Of a stretch of DNA of 33,017 bases, positions 23,486-31,085 are shown in pieces. The position numbers and the translations under genes were made by a program. Origin of the DNA: JAZFYD01 sp036443405 (GTDB lineage Bacteria > Planctomycetota > PLA2); the NCBI GenBank assembly GCA_036443405.1, contig JAZFYD010000223.1, positions 1-33,017 on the forward strand, given 5' to 3'. The notes beneath the pieces are model-generated. The model saw nothing but the letters and a program-made list of their open reading frames with translations, was not told the origin of the DNA and did not search any database. Every line of letters starts with the position of its first letter. The stretch's first letter is position 1.

Positions 23486-24013
23486 CTAGACGCTCTTCGA
23501 TTTCGCAACGTGGGCGCGCACGAGTTCCACGATGCGGTCGCGGTCGTCGCACGTGTCCAGCGCAACGAATAGGTATTGGCGCGGCGTCATGAACAGCAGC
23601 ATCGCGTCCTTGGCGATCACGGCCTCCTGGATCATCGCCCACGCGATCTGCGACTCTGCGAGCCCCTCGGTGGACGAGTGCAACCCTTCGTCGGAAAAGA
23701 CGTGCGCCATGACGCGGTCGGCGTCCGGCCTTTTCCTGAACCGCTTCTTGAGCAACGGGTACGCAAGGGGCCCGCGGACCACGAAGACGGCCAGGCCCAT
23801 CGCGACCAGGAACATCGCGTACAGAGTCCGCGGCAGAAGACCAAACCACGTGCTCGACCCGACAACGACAGCGACAGCCAAGCACACCGCAAGGAAGAAG
23901 TACGAGAACCAATACAGAAACCGAGGCAACGGGCGCGTCAGGTAGAGCCGGTGCGCGCGCACGTAGCGATCCGCCGTGAACGCAAAACTCAACTCCAGGG
24001 ATTGGTCGCCCAT
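23486..24013 (-). CDS. YcxB-like membrane protein
   Basis: This 175-residue protein fits the YcxB-like pattern: a short N-terminal strand-rich part (LELSFAFTADRYVRAHRLYL), two membrane helices at about 34-52 (WFSYFFLAVCLAVAVVVG) and 60-80 (LPRTLYAMFLVAMGLAVFVV), then a soluble domain with the family's VFSDEGLHSSTEGLAESQIA followed by WAMIQEAVIAKDAMLLF. It ends with a helix AHVAKSKSV. The role of YcxB-like proteins is not established. It lies between the ARPP-1-like gene (21 bp) and the EF-hand gene (90 bp) on the same strand, so may be co-transcribed. No Shine-Dalgarno sequence is evident before the ATG at 24013. Confidence 0.78.
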   Translation of the reverse strand: MGDQSLELSFAFTADRYVRAHRLYLTRPLPRFLYWFSYFFLAVCLAVAVVVGSSTWFGLLPRTLYAMFLVAMGLAVFVVRGPLAYPLLKKRFRKRPDADRVMAHVFSDEGLHSSTEGLAESQIAWAMIQEAVIAKDAMLLFMTPRQYLFVALDTCDDRDRIVELVRAHVAKSKSV

Positions 24014-24034
24014 CGGGAACAGACTGCCTGTCAG

Positions 24035-25240
24035 CTACCGGCGTCCGCCACCGCCGCCGCGCGGACGGCCCGCACCGGCGTGCGCACGACGACGACGACG
24101 CGTGCGGCGCAGGTACTCGGACTCGTCAGCCGTGAGGTCGCCGTCGTCCTCCGCGACTTCCTCGCCGGGTTCCGGCATCTCGCCCTCGGGCACATCGAGC
24201 CGTTTCTCGTAAAGCGCCGATTGGAACGGATCCACGGGATAGACCGCGAGATGCACGAGCCGCCCGTTCAAACCGACCGCCTGGCCGCGCGTGCCGTTGC
24301 TGTGCCGCACCAAGAGGTTCTCGCCATCGTGGCCTTTGCCGAACGGGTCGTTGCGATACGCCGCTCTCTGAAGATCGGCGAGCAGCTTTTTGGCCTTTTC
24401 CTTCGCGTCCGCGACCTGCGCCGCCTCTTCCCCGCCACCGGGCACCTTGAATTTGAGGTCCTTGGCATGCAAGGTCACCGCCGCCGAGGAGTACATCGCG
24501 CCGCGCAGTGCAGATTCGAAATGGGCCTTCAGGAGTTCGTTGTTGCCAAACAGACCAAGAGTCTGCACACGGCCGCGCACGATCGCGATCGCACCGCGGT
24601 ACTCGCGGCCGAGGGGCGCGTTGGGCAGCTTCGAAAGCAGTTTCGACGCGGGCAAGCTGAACTCACGCAGTTTTTTCGATTCGCTCAGCGCCGCGAGGGA
24701 TTTGCGCGTATCCCCTTCGTCGCGCAGGTCGAGCCAACGGCCGACGAAGTTCGGAACGAGGGAGTTGTTGCCGCCGAAGTCCGCCTTCTTGCGCAGGTAG
24801 TACGGCGCCAACGTGTCCGAAACAACGAACGGCTCCGCAGTCTTGCGCCGATCTGTAGCGGCCGGCAGCGCGCGCAACTCGCAGTCCGTCGCGTTGGCGG
24901 CGATGATCGCGTCCCTTCGGATCAAACGATCGCGCTTGCCACCCACGAGAACGGTTCCGCCGAGCACCAAGATACGGTTCCCGGTCTCGTTGACGACGCG
25001 CACGTTGAACATGTGTGCCGGGAACGAAGGTTCTTCAAACGCCACACCCTTTGCGCCCACGCCGGGAACGACGCCGAGATCATCCGTCGACGCCGGTCCA
25101 TGCAGCGGCACGATGATGCCGTGCGGACCGTAGATCGGTTCCCCCATCTGAATCTGCGCCAGCGCGTCCTTCACGAAGTTGTCCTTCGCTGATGCCGCAG
25201 ACGCCACAACCAACAAGACGATCGCGAGCCGATACCGCAT
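24035..25240 (-). CDS. Secreted ARPP-1-like domain protein
   Basis: This 401-residue protein has a signal peptide (LAIVLLVVASAASAKD). Its core resembles the ARPP-1 domain (a family found near ADP-ribosyl-type and rhodanese/phosphatase genes): PLHGPASTDDLG, then NVRVVNETGNRILVLGGTVL and GGKRDRLIRRDAIIAAN, which matches the conserved GGKQ/R-R motif at about 100-115. It ends with an Arg/Gly-rich tail (RRRRRAHAGAGRPRGGGGGR) like the charged tail of the EF-hand protein downstream. The ATG at 25240 has GGAGGG at good spacing. It sits in the leftward cluster with an S41 protease 27 bp upstream, so likely co-transcribed. The domain assignment is from memory of the pattern and moderate. Confidence 0.65.
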   Translation of the reverse strand: MRYRLAIVLLVVASAASAKDNFVKDALAQIQMGEPIYGPHGIIVPLHGPASTDDLGVVPGVGAKGVAFEEPSFPAHMFNVRVVNETGNRILVLGGTVLVGGKRDRLIRRDAIIAANATDCELRALPAATDRRKTAEPFVVSDTLAPYYLRKKADFGGNNSLVPNFVGRWLDLRDEGDTRKSLAALSESKKLREFSLPASKLLSKLPNAPLGREYRGAIAIVRGRVQTLGLFGNNELLKAHFESALRGAMYSSAAVTLHAKDLKFKVPGGGEEAAQVADAKEKAKKLLADLQRAAYRNDPFGKGHDGENLLVRHSNGTRGQAVGLNGRLVHLAVYPVDPFQSALYEKRLDVPEGEMPEPGEEVAEDDGDLTADESEYLRRTRRRRRAHAGAGRPRGGGGGRR

Positions 25241-25267
25241 GTCATGCCCTCCGGCGCGCGATGGTAC

Positions 25268-27103
25268 TCAATCGCTCCTGATTAGTCGCTTTCGTGCCGC
25301 CTCGAGAATCGAGTCGCCTTCGCCGGAGCAGTCCTTGAGCGTCGGCTTTCTCACAACGTCGGGCTTGATGCCGGAGCCGTCGTACATGGAACCGTCCCGC
25401 CGAAACGACGCCATCGTCGAGAGCTTGATGCGCAGTCCGGAGTTCGCGAGCTGGAAACTCTGAGTGCGACCGCTGCCGCCGCCGGTCGCGGTGCCCATCA
25501 GCGTCACACCCGGCCGGCCGGCGAACGCGCCGACGAAGATGTCCGTCGCGGAAAAGCAGCCCGAGTCGATCAGGAGCACGATCGGTTTGTCATAGTGAAA
25601 CGTCGCGTCCTTTCGCCGGAGCACGAAGTAGTGCCACTCGCTGAACTCCGCGGGATCGAGGGCCATCGCGGGCTTGAAGTCCTTTTTCAGTGCGTCGATG
25701 GCCTTTCGACCGGCGGGCCCGAAGCCGCTCCAACCGCGCGGATACAGATAACGGTTGTCGAGATATCCGGTGTCGGTCTTGTGAGCAAGTCCCGTCGGCA
25801 ACCGCAGCGCGGCCACGTTCGCGACATACGTCTTCTCGCCAGCGCGCATGAAGTGCGGGAGCAGCGCAAGCGTTGCGACACGCGTTCCGCCGCTGTTGTC
25901 ACGCACGTCGATGATGAGGCCCTTGGTGTCCTCGAGCGATTTGAGCTGTTGGATCAACCCCGCGGCGTCGCTCCGCCCGTGGCCCATGCTGCGGATCGGC
26001 AGATAACCGATACCGCCCCTGAGCACACGCGCTCGATCCGGGTAACGGATTTCCGCCCGCGACGGTCGGCCAGCCGTGGCAACGGTCTCGATGCGGCTAT
26101 CCCCGTCCGGCGAAGCGAACTCCACCCGGATCGGTTTCGAAACCCTACGACCGAGTTCCTTTCGCACAAACGCCGCAAAACCCGCGTTTTGCAGCGCGGC
26201 GCGGCGTACGAACTGCGACGAACCGGCTGCATCGATGCGCGCGGCGGCACCGAGCCACTTCGCGAGCGGAATTCCGTCGATCTTCTTCACGAGCGGGTAC
26301 TTCGCGTGAACCGGTTTGCCGCGTTCATCCAGCGCGACCACTCCGATGTCCGTCTCAGCGAGCGCAAACGGCAGGTAGCCGCTGGGCAGCTTGCCGTAGA
26401 CACCGCGCACCCGGCTGTGGCCGTCGCCGAACAGCGCCACCGCCTTGCGCAGTTGGATGTGGAAATCCCGCGCGTCGATGGACTCGCCGAGGCCGAGTCG
26501 AATCGTGTCGAACCCTGCCTTGTAGTCGTAGCCCAAGCGGTCGCGATAGGAAAACTCGTTCGCGATTTTCCACTCGAGTTGGTCGAGATCGGCCTCGGCT
26601 TGCGCTCGCGTGACCTGCGGGCCGCCCGAGCCCTCGTGGTGGCGCACCGTGAGATTCCGGAAGCGCTTGTCGGGCTTCGCGGTGTGTTCGCGCCGAATCC
26701 GCTCGACGTCTTCGGCGGACCCTCGCTGGGCCCGCGGGCGCACCGCACGGAGGACTTTCCTCTTGGCCTCCGTCATCGACACCTTGCGCTGGATCGTCTT
26801 GCCGCTCTTGAGGTCTTTCAAAACAAGCTGCACGCTAGACTTGGGTTGCGCACCGAGGCGGTTCAAGACCGCGATCAGGTCCTCGCAGAAACGCTTGTCC
26901 CATTTCCCGGCATCCATCGCCTTGCAGCCGGCGATGATCCTCTCCTTCGGGATCTTGTCGAGGGACACCAACTCGTACCACTTGCCCTTGATCTGCACCT
27001 GCGGGTCCTGGCCCTCGAACCGGACCATCTCGAACGGCGAGCGTTCGTCGGCGCCGCCGGCGAGGGCGGGAAGCGTAAGGAGAAAAAGCGTAGCCAGTCG
27101 CAT
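25268..27103 (-). CDS. Secreted S41-family (C-terminal processing-like) peptidase
   Basis: This 611-residue exported serine protease-like protein has a signal peptide (MRLATLFLLTLPALAGGADE). The N-terminal region of about 25-120 is a small domain that may bind peptides, followed by a helical section. The catalytic core shows the S41 markers: GDGHS (about 226-230), GLIIDVRDNSGG (about 395-406), the nucleophile region VLLIDSGCFSATDIFVGAF (Ser about 518), the glycine-rich GTATGGGSGRTQSF, and the C-terminal GIKPDVV (about 578-584). A usual Lys partner is not obvious by eye. The ATG at 27103 is chosen over a GTG at 27118 because GGAGGT lies 7 nt upstream and the signal peptide begins there. It is the first gene of the leftward cluster. 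The substrate is probably periplasmic or envelope proteins. Confidence 0.88.
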   Translation of the reverse strand: MRLATLFLLTLPALAGGADERSPFEMVRFEGQDPQVQIKGKWYELVSLDKIPKERIIAGCKAMDAGKWDKRFCEDLIAVLNRLGAQPKSSVQLVLKDLKSGKTIQRKVSMTEAKRKVLRAVRPRAQRGSAEDVERIRREHTAKPDKRFRNLTVRHHEGSGGPQVTRAQAEADLDQLEWKIANEFSYRDRLGYDYKAGFDTIRLGLGESIDARDFHIQLRKAVALFGDGHSRVRGVYGKLPSGYLPFALAETDIGVVALDERGKPVHAKYPLVKKIDGIPLAKWLGAAARIDAAGSSQFVRRAALQNAGFAAFVRKELGRRVSKPIRVEFASPDGDSRIETVATAGRPSRAEIRYPDRARVLRGGIGYLPIRSMGHGRSDAAGLIQQLKSLEDTKGLIIDVRDNSGGTRVATLALLPHFMRAGEKTYVANVAALRLPTGLAHKTDTGYLDNRYLYPRGWSGFGPAGRKAIDALKKDFKPAMALDPAEFSEWHYFVLRRKDATFHYDKPIVLLIDSGCFSATDIFVGAFAGRPGVTLMGTATGGGSGRTQSFQLANSGLRIKLSTMASFRRDGSMYDGSGIKPDVVRKPTLKDCSGEGDSILEAARKRLIRSD

Positions 27104-27174
27104 GCGGAATACCTCCACCGCTACTTGCCGGCCGGGCGGACGCCATTTCCGCCCCGTAGCGCAAGACCCGAAAC

Positions 27175-27180
27175 TACACT
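27175..27180 (+). promoter_or_regulatory. Putative leaderless -10 box TACACT
   Basis: TACACT ends 6 nt before the ATG at 27187. There is no Shine-Dalgarno sequence. Confidence 0.45.
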
Positions 27181-27186
27181 GGGGCG

Positions 27187-27570
27187 ATGCCTCGCGTCCA
27201 ACACATCGACCACGTCGCCATCGCGGTCTCCGATCTCGAGCGCTCCAAGGCCTGGTACGAACAACACCTCGGGCTGAAACACCGGTTCGCGGATCTGTGG
27301 GAAGGCGCGCCGGTCATGATGGGCGCCGGCGACACGGCGGTTGCGCTGTTCGAGGCGGAAGACGCTGCTGCGCGCAACCCCACCCCGGGCTGGATGCTGC
27401 ACCTCGCGTTTCGCGTCGACCGTGCCGGGTTTCTGGAAGGGCGCGGCGAACTCGCGGCGGCGGGGATCGAGGTCCGCGAGGTGGAACACGAGAACTGCCG
27501 GTCGCTGTACTTCAAAGATCCGGACGGCCATCAACTGGAACTGACGACGTATGAAATCGAGGGACTATGA
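27187..27570 (+). CDS. VOC-family (glyoxalase/dioxygenase fold) protein
   Basis: This 127-residue vicinal-oxygen-chelate protein has two beta-alpha-beta-beta-beta modules. The first opens with HIDHVAIAVSDLERSKAWYE (metal His about 9), the second has MLHLAFRVDRAG (His about 72), and the end has SLYFKDPDGHQLELTTYE (Glu about 118). These three residues are the expected metal ligands of a glyoxalase or dioxygenase-like site. The length is the usual one-domain size, so it probably works as a dimer. Methylmalonyl-CoA epimerase and fosfomycin-resistance enzymes share this fold; none of their diagnostic loops is clear here. The ATG at 27187 is fixed by the TACACT box 6 nt upstream. The lipoprotein gene begins 2 bp after its stop. 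Confidence 0.88.
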   Translation: MPRVQHIDHVAIAVSDLERSKAWYEQHLGLKHRFADLWEGAPVMMGAGDTAVALFEAEDAAARNPTPGWMLHLAFRVDRAGFLEGRGELAAAGIEVREVEHENCRSLYFKDPDGHQLELTTYEIEGL

Positions 27571-27571
27571 G

Positions 27572-28006
27572 ATGAGCGGCTCGCGCGTTGAGCCTCGCAT
27601 GAGGCTTCTTCTGTTGTCCGTGCTTGTGCTCTGTGCGGCATGCGTGAACCCGGGCCATCCGCCCGAACCGGAGCCGGGTCCCGAATCGCTTGCCTACTGG
27701 CAGGAACGAGTGCGGCAGCTGCAACCGGGCATGACCGTCGCCGAGGTGCGTGCGCTGCTTCCGGAATTCGAACACGGTGGCGGTAGCGGCGGCGCTGGTG
27801 GCGGCAGCGGATACGTCCTGGTGTATTCGCTCTCGAAGGAGTGGTTTGTGCAGGTCCCATTTCAATATGGCGCGTCGCGTCCATCCGGTTCCGGTCCAAG
27901 TTCCAGCGACGACGACTTCCTCATGGCCGGCGGCTCGGTATCGGTTTCCTCAAACGCCGAGCGCGGCGAGTCGTGGAGATGGCCGATCCCCGACCCCTCG
28001 CGCTGA
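27572..28006 (+). CDS. Small lipoprotein with SmpA/BamE-like motif
   Basis: This protein has 144 residues from the ATG at 27572, which has GAGGGA upstream; an ATG at 27599 would shorten it by nine. A lipoprotein signal ends in LCAAC (lipid Cys about 24; Cys at -3 is unusual). A Pro/Glu linker follows, then RQLQPGMTVAEVRALLPEFE, which resembles the helix start of SmpA/BamE-like domains (G-M-T-x-x-E-V). A Gly/Ser-rich insertion and one strand-rich region (YVLVYSLSKEWFVQVPFQYG) follow. The tail is Ser/Gly-rich. It is co-transcribed with the VOC gene (2-bp gap). The BamE resemblance is a short motif only. Confidence 0.68.
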   Translation: MSGSRVEPRMRLLLLSVLVLCAACVNPGHPPEPEPGPESLAYWQERVRQLQPGMTVAEVRALLPEFEHGGGSGGAGGGSGYVLVYSLSKEWFVQVPFQYGASRPSGSGPSSSDDDFLMAGGSVSVSSNAERGESWRWPIPDPSR

Positions 28007-28019
28007 GAGTCTGAGCGGA

Positions 28020-28025
28020 TATCCT
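28020..28025 (+). promoter_or_regulatory. Putative leaderless -10 box TATCCT
   Basis: TATCCT ends 8 nt before the ATG at 28034, 14 bp after the preceding stop. There is no Shine-Dalgarno sequence. Confidence 0.5.
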
Positions 28026-28033
28026 GCTCAGCG

Positions 28034-29995
28034 ATGGCTAGCTCGCTACGGGAATTCATCTCGCAACTGGAAGCCGCGGGAGAGTTGCATCGCGTCCGCG
28101 CGCAGGTCTCGCCGATCTTGGAAGTGACCGAGATCGCGGACCGGGTTTCGAAGTCTCCGTGCCCCAACGAGAGCCCGCACGCGCGCGCGTTCGACCCGGA
28201 GCACTGTAGCCTCGGCGGCCGCGCGCTGCTGTTTGAAAACGTCGAGGGATCGGACATGCCGCTGCTGATCAACGCGTTCGGCTCCTACCGCCGCGCGGAG
28301 ATGGCCCTTGGTTCTGATTTCGAAGCGGTCGCCGAGCGCATCGCGTTCCTGACCAAGCCGGAGCCGCCGGCATCATGGGCCGATGCGTTCCAGAAGGCCA
28401 GGCGCGTACTACCGCTCCTGCGCATTCCGCCCAAGCGCATGGGTTCTGGCCCGTGTCAGGAGATCGTCAAGCTCACCGAGCGCGGCGAAGTGGATCTCAC
28501 GCGGCTGCCGATCATCAAGTGCTGGCCCAAAGACGGCGACCCCGCCGCGGTCGGCTACGGCATGACGGCGGAAGAGGCGGGCACGGCGGCCGGCGGCGGG
28601 CGGTACATCACGATCGCGGGCATCCACACCATCGACGCCGCCGACGAGGGCGCCGCCAAGCCGGCGAGCCACAACATCGGGATGTACCGCTGCCAGCTGG
28701 TCGACGAGACACACCTCGTCATGCACTGGCACATGCATCACGACGGCGCGGCGCACTGGCGTTCTTGGAAGCGCGCGGGCAAGAAGATGCCCGTTGCGAT
28801 CTGCCTCGGCGGCAATTCGGTTCTGCCCTACGCCGCAACGGCACCGCTGCCTCCGGGGATGAGCGAGTTGCTCCTGGCCGGTTTCATCTCGGGGCGGGGC
28901 ATCCGCATGACCCGCGCGAAGACAGTCCCGCTTTGGATTCCGGCGGAGAGCGAGATCGTCATCGAGGGTTGGGTCGACACCGAGTGCGGCTTCATCGGGT
29001 ACGACCCGCGGACCGGCGAGGCGCTCGGGAAAGGCGCGGCGTTCGAGGGACCGTTCGGCGACCACACCGGGTTCTACTCGCTACCGGACCGCTATCCCCT
29101 CGTCGACGTGACCGCGGTCACGCAGCGCCGCGACGCCGTGTATCCGACCACGATCGTCGGGCTGCCACCGCAGGAGGACTACTACCTCGGTAAGGCGACG
29201 GAACGAATCTTCAAACCGCTCCTCAAGACAATCCTGCACGATCTCGTTGACTACCACCTGCCGCTGTTCGGCTGCTTCCACAACTGCGCATTCGTGAAGG
29301 TGCGCAAGGAGTATCCGCTGCAGGCGCGGCGCGTCATGCACTCGATCTGGGGCGCGGGGCAGATGGCGTGGACGAAGGTGATCGTGGTCGTGGACGAAGA
29401 CGTCGACGTGCACGACGAGACGGCGGTGCTCCGCGCGATCTTCGAACACTGCGATTTCCGCCGCGATTTCGAGCTCGTCAACGGGCCGCTCGACATCCTC
29501 GACCACGCCGCACCGAGGCTCGGTGCCGGGCACAAGCTCGGTATCGACGCCACGCGCAAGATCGCGGGCGAGGAGGTCGCGGGGATCGCGGTCGGTGAGC
29601 CGCCCTCGACCGGAGCGTTGACCGAACTCGACGGTGCGAACGTGCCCGTGTTCGGCCGCGACCGTTGCGTGTTTGTCGGGGTCGCGAAGCAGGCGGCGGG
29701 CGATGGCGCGCGCGCGATCGAACGCGCCTGGGATGCCGGCGCGGAGTTCGTCATCGCAGTGGACGACTCGGTCGATCTCGCCGACCGGGACGCCGTGCTG
29801 TTTCACTGGTGCGCCAACTTCGACCCGGGCCGCGACATGCACCGGCGCGATCACCGCGTCGGATTCGACGCCACCCGCAAGTTGCCCGGGGACGAGCACA
29901 ACGGCCAACCCGTCCGCGACTACCCCCCGATTCTCGCGATGTCGGAGGAAATCCGCGACCGCGTGGTAAGACGCTGGTCCGAATACGGGCTCTAA
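28034..29995 (+). CDS. UbiD-family (prFMN-dependent) decarboxylase
   Basis: This 653-residue protein is of the UbiD superfamily, which uses prenylated FMN to (de)carboxylate aromatic or unsaturated acids. Family marks are LREFISQLEAAGELHRV at the start, SYRRAEMALG (about 84-93), NIGMYRCQLVDETHLVMHWH (about 214-233, with the prFMN-binding N-x-G-x-Y-R), PLWIPAESEIVIEGWV (about 299-314) and EGPFGDHTGFYS (about 338-349). E. coli UbiD has 497 residues; the added length is mainly C-terminal (about 500-653) and fits the longer menaquinone-type (futalosine pathway) members. So a role in menaquinone synthesis is possible but unproven. No UbiX partner gene is in the window. Followed 6 bp later by a glycosyltransferase-like gene. 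Confidence 0.9.
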   Translation: MASSLREFISQLEAAGELHRVRAQVSPILEVTEIADRVSKSPCPNESPHARAFDPEHCSLGGRALLFENVEGSDMPLLINAFGSYRRAEMALGSDFEAVAERIAFLTKPEPPASWADAFQKARRVLPLLRIPPKRMGSGPCQEIVKLTERGEVDLTRLPIIKCWPKDGDPAAVGYGMTAEEAGTAAGGGRYITIAGIHTIDAADEGAAKPASHNIGMYRCQLVDETHLVMHWHMHHDGAAHWRSWKRAGKKMPVAICLGGNSVLPYAATAPLPPGMSELLLAGFISGRGIRMTRAKTVPLWIPAESEIVIEGWVDTECGFIGYDPRTGEALGKGAAFEGPFGDHTGFYSLPDRYPLVDVTAVTQRRDAVYPTTIVGLPPQEDYYLGKATERIFKPLLKTILHDLVDYHLPLFGCFHNCAFVKVRKEYPLQARRVMHSIWGAGQMAWTKVIVVVDEDVDVHDETAVLRAIFEHCDFRRDFELVNGPLDILDHAAPRLGAGHKLGIDATRKIAGEEVAGIAVGEPPSTGALTELDGANVPVFGRDRCVFVGVAKQAAGDGARAIERAWDAGAEFVIAVDDSVDLADRDAVLFHWCANFDPGRDMHRRDHRVGFDATRKLPGDEHNGQPVRDYPPILAMSEEIRDRVVRRWSEYGL

Positions 29996-30001
29996 ACACC
30001 C

Positions 30002-31009
30002 ATGATTTTCGGTCGCGGAAACTCCCGAATACGCGTTGCGCGTCCGGTGCATCCCGACCTCGGCGTCGAGTGCAAGATCGACTTCGGGAAACAATGGGAC
30101 GAGGCTCCCCACAGAAGCGGTTGGCCTTACGCCGTGGAGGCGCTGCGTTCGTTGCATGTCGACGGTGGTGTCAAGCTGGTCGGATTCATGGAGCGGAGGT
30201 TTGTCTGGGGAGAGGACCTGCCCGCCGCCGGCGCGATCAAGTCGCCGTGGATCGGTTTCCTCCACAACCCGCCGACCGCGCCCGAGTGGTTCAATCAGGA
30301 CCGCGCCACGCCGAGCGACCTGCTCGCGGGCAAGGCCTGGCGAAAATCGCGGAGGCACTGCCGCGGCATCTTCACGCTATCGAACTACCTGCGGGATTGG
30401 CTCGCACCGCGTGTGGACCCCCCCGTTCACAGCCTCCTTCACCCCACCGAGACACCGGAGGTCCGGTTCTCGATGGACGCGTACCGCGAAAACACGGACC
30501 GCGCGCTCGTTCAGATCGGATGGTGGCTTCGAAATTTCGCGAGTCTCGCGCGCCTGCCCGTCAGCACGCTGAGCAAAACACGTCTGGACCTCGACGCGCC
30601 GTTTGCCGAACGATCCAGGGCCGAGGACCTGCGCCGCGCAGGGCTTCCACGGGAACTTCCCGACGTGCGCGCGCTGGGCTTTCTGGACAACGACGCCTAC
30701 GACGAACTGCTCAGCAAGAACCTCGTCTTTCTGCACCTTTATGACAACAGCGCAACGAACACAATCGTGGAGTGCATGGTGCGCGGAACGCCGTGCCTCG
30801 TGAACCGCCTGCCCGCGGTCGAGGAGTACCTCGGTCCCGACTACCCGTTCTATTTCGACACCCTCGAAGAGGCAGCCGAGAAAGCGGAGTCGATGGATGC
30901 GGTCCAGAGCGCGCACCGCTACCTGATCGAGTGGCCGTTGTCCAAGCAACTCTCCGCGGCCCACTTCCGCGACGCTTTCGTGCGCTCCTCCATCTATCAA
31001 TCGCTGTAG
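30002..31009 (+). CDS. Glycosyltransferase-like protein (GT4-type C-terminal half)
   Basis: This 335-residue protein has a C-terminal region (about 225-300) with a GT-B nucleotide-sugar-site pattern: GFLDNDAYDELLSKNLVFLH, then DNSATNTIVECMVRGTPCLV and NRLPAVEEYLG, where the E-x-x-x-x-G-T-P spacing matches the GT4 E-x7-E neighbourhood. The N-terminal half contains PWIGFLHNPPTAPEWFNQDR and FTLSNYLRDWL, also seen in bacterial glycosyltransferases acting on hexose polymers. No membrane segment is visible. The ATG at 30002 follows the UbiD stop by 6 bp without a Shine-Dalgarno sequence, suggesting coupling; a link to quinone metabolism is not implied. The donor and acceptor are unknown. Confidence 0.75.
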   Translation: MIFGRGNSRIRVARPVHPDLGVECKIDFGKQWDEAPHRSGWPYAVEALRSLHVDGGVKLVGFMERRFVWGEDLPAAGAIKSPWIGFLHNPPTAPEWFNQDRATPSDLLAGKAWRKSRRHCRGIFTLSNYLRDWLAPRVDPPVHSLLHPTETPEVRFSMDAYRENTDRALVQIGWWLRNFASLARLPVSTLSKTRLDLDAPFAERSRAEDLRRAGLPRELPDVRALGFLDNDAYDELLSKNLVFLHLYDNSATNTIVECMVRGTPCLVNRLPAVEEYLGPDYPFYFDTLEEAAEKAESMDAVQSAHRYLIEWPLSKQLSAAHFRDAFVRSSIYQSL

Positions 31010-31072
31010 CGTTTGACCGAAACACGGAGCGGTTTTGACGAAACGGCCCCACTGTTGTAACCGTGCGCTCGG

Positions 31073-31078
31073 TATGAT
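31073..31078 (+). promoter_or_regulatory. Putative leaderless -10 box TATGAT
   Basis: TATGAT ends 7 nt before the ATG at 31086 and decides this start among four in-frame ATGs between 31074 and 31116. There is no Shine-Dalgarno sequence. Confidence 0.5.
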
Positions 31079-31085
31079 CCGCCGC

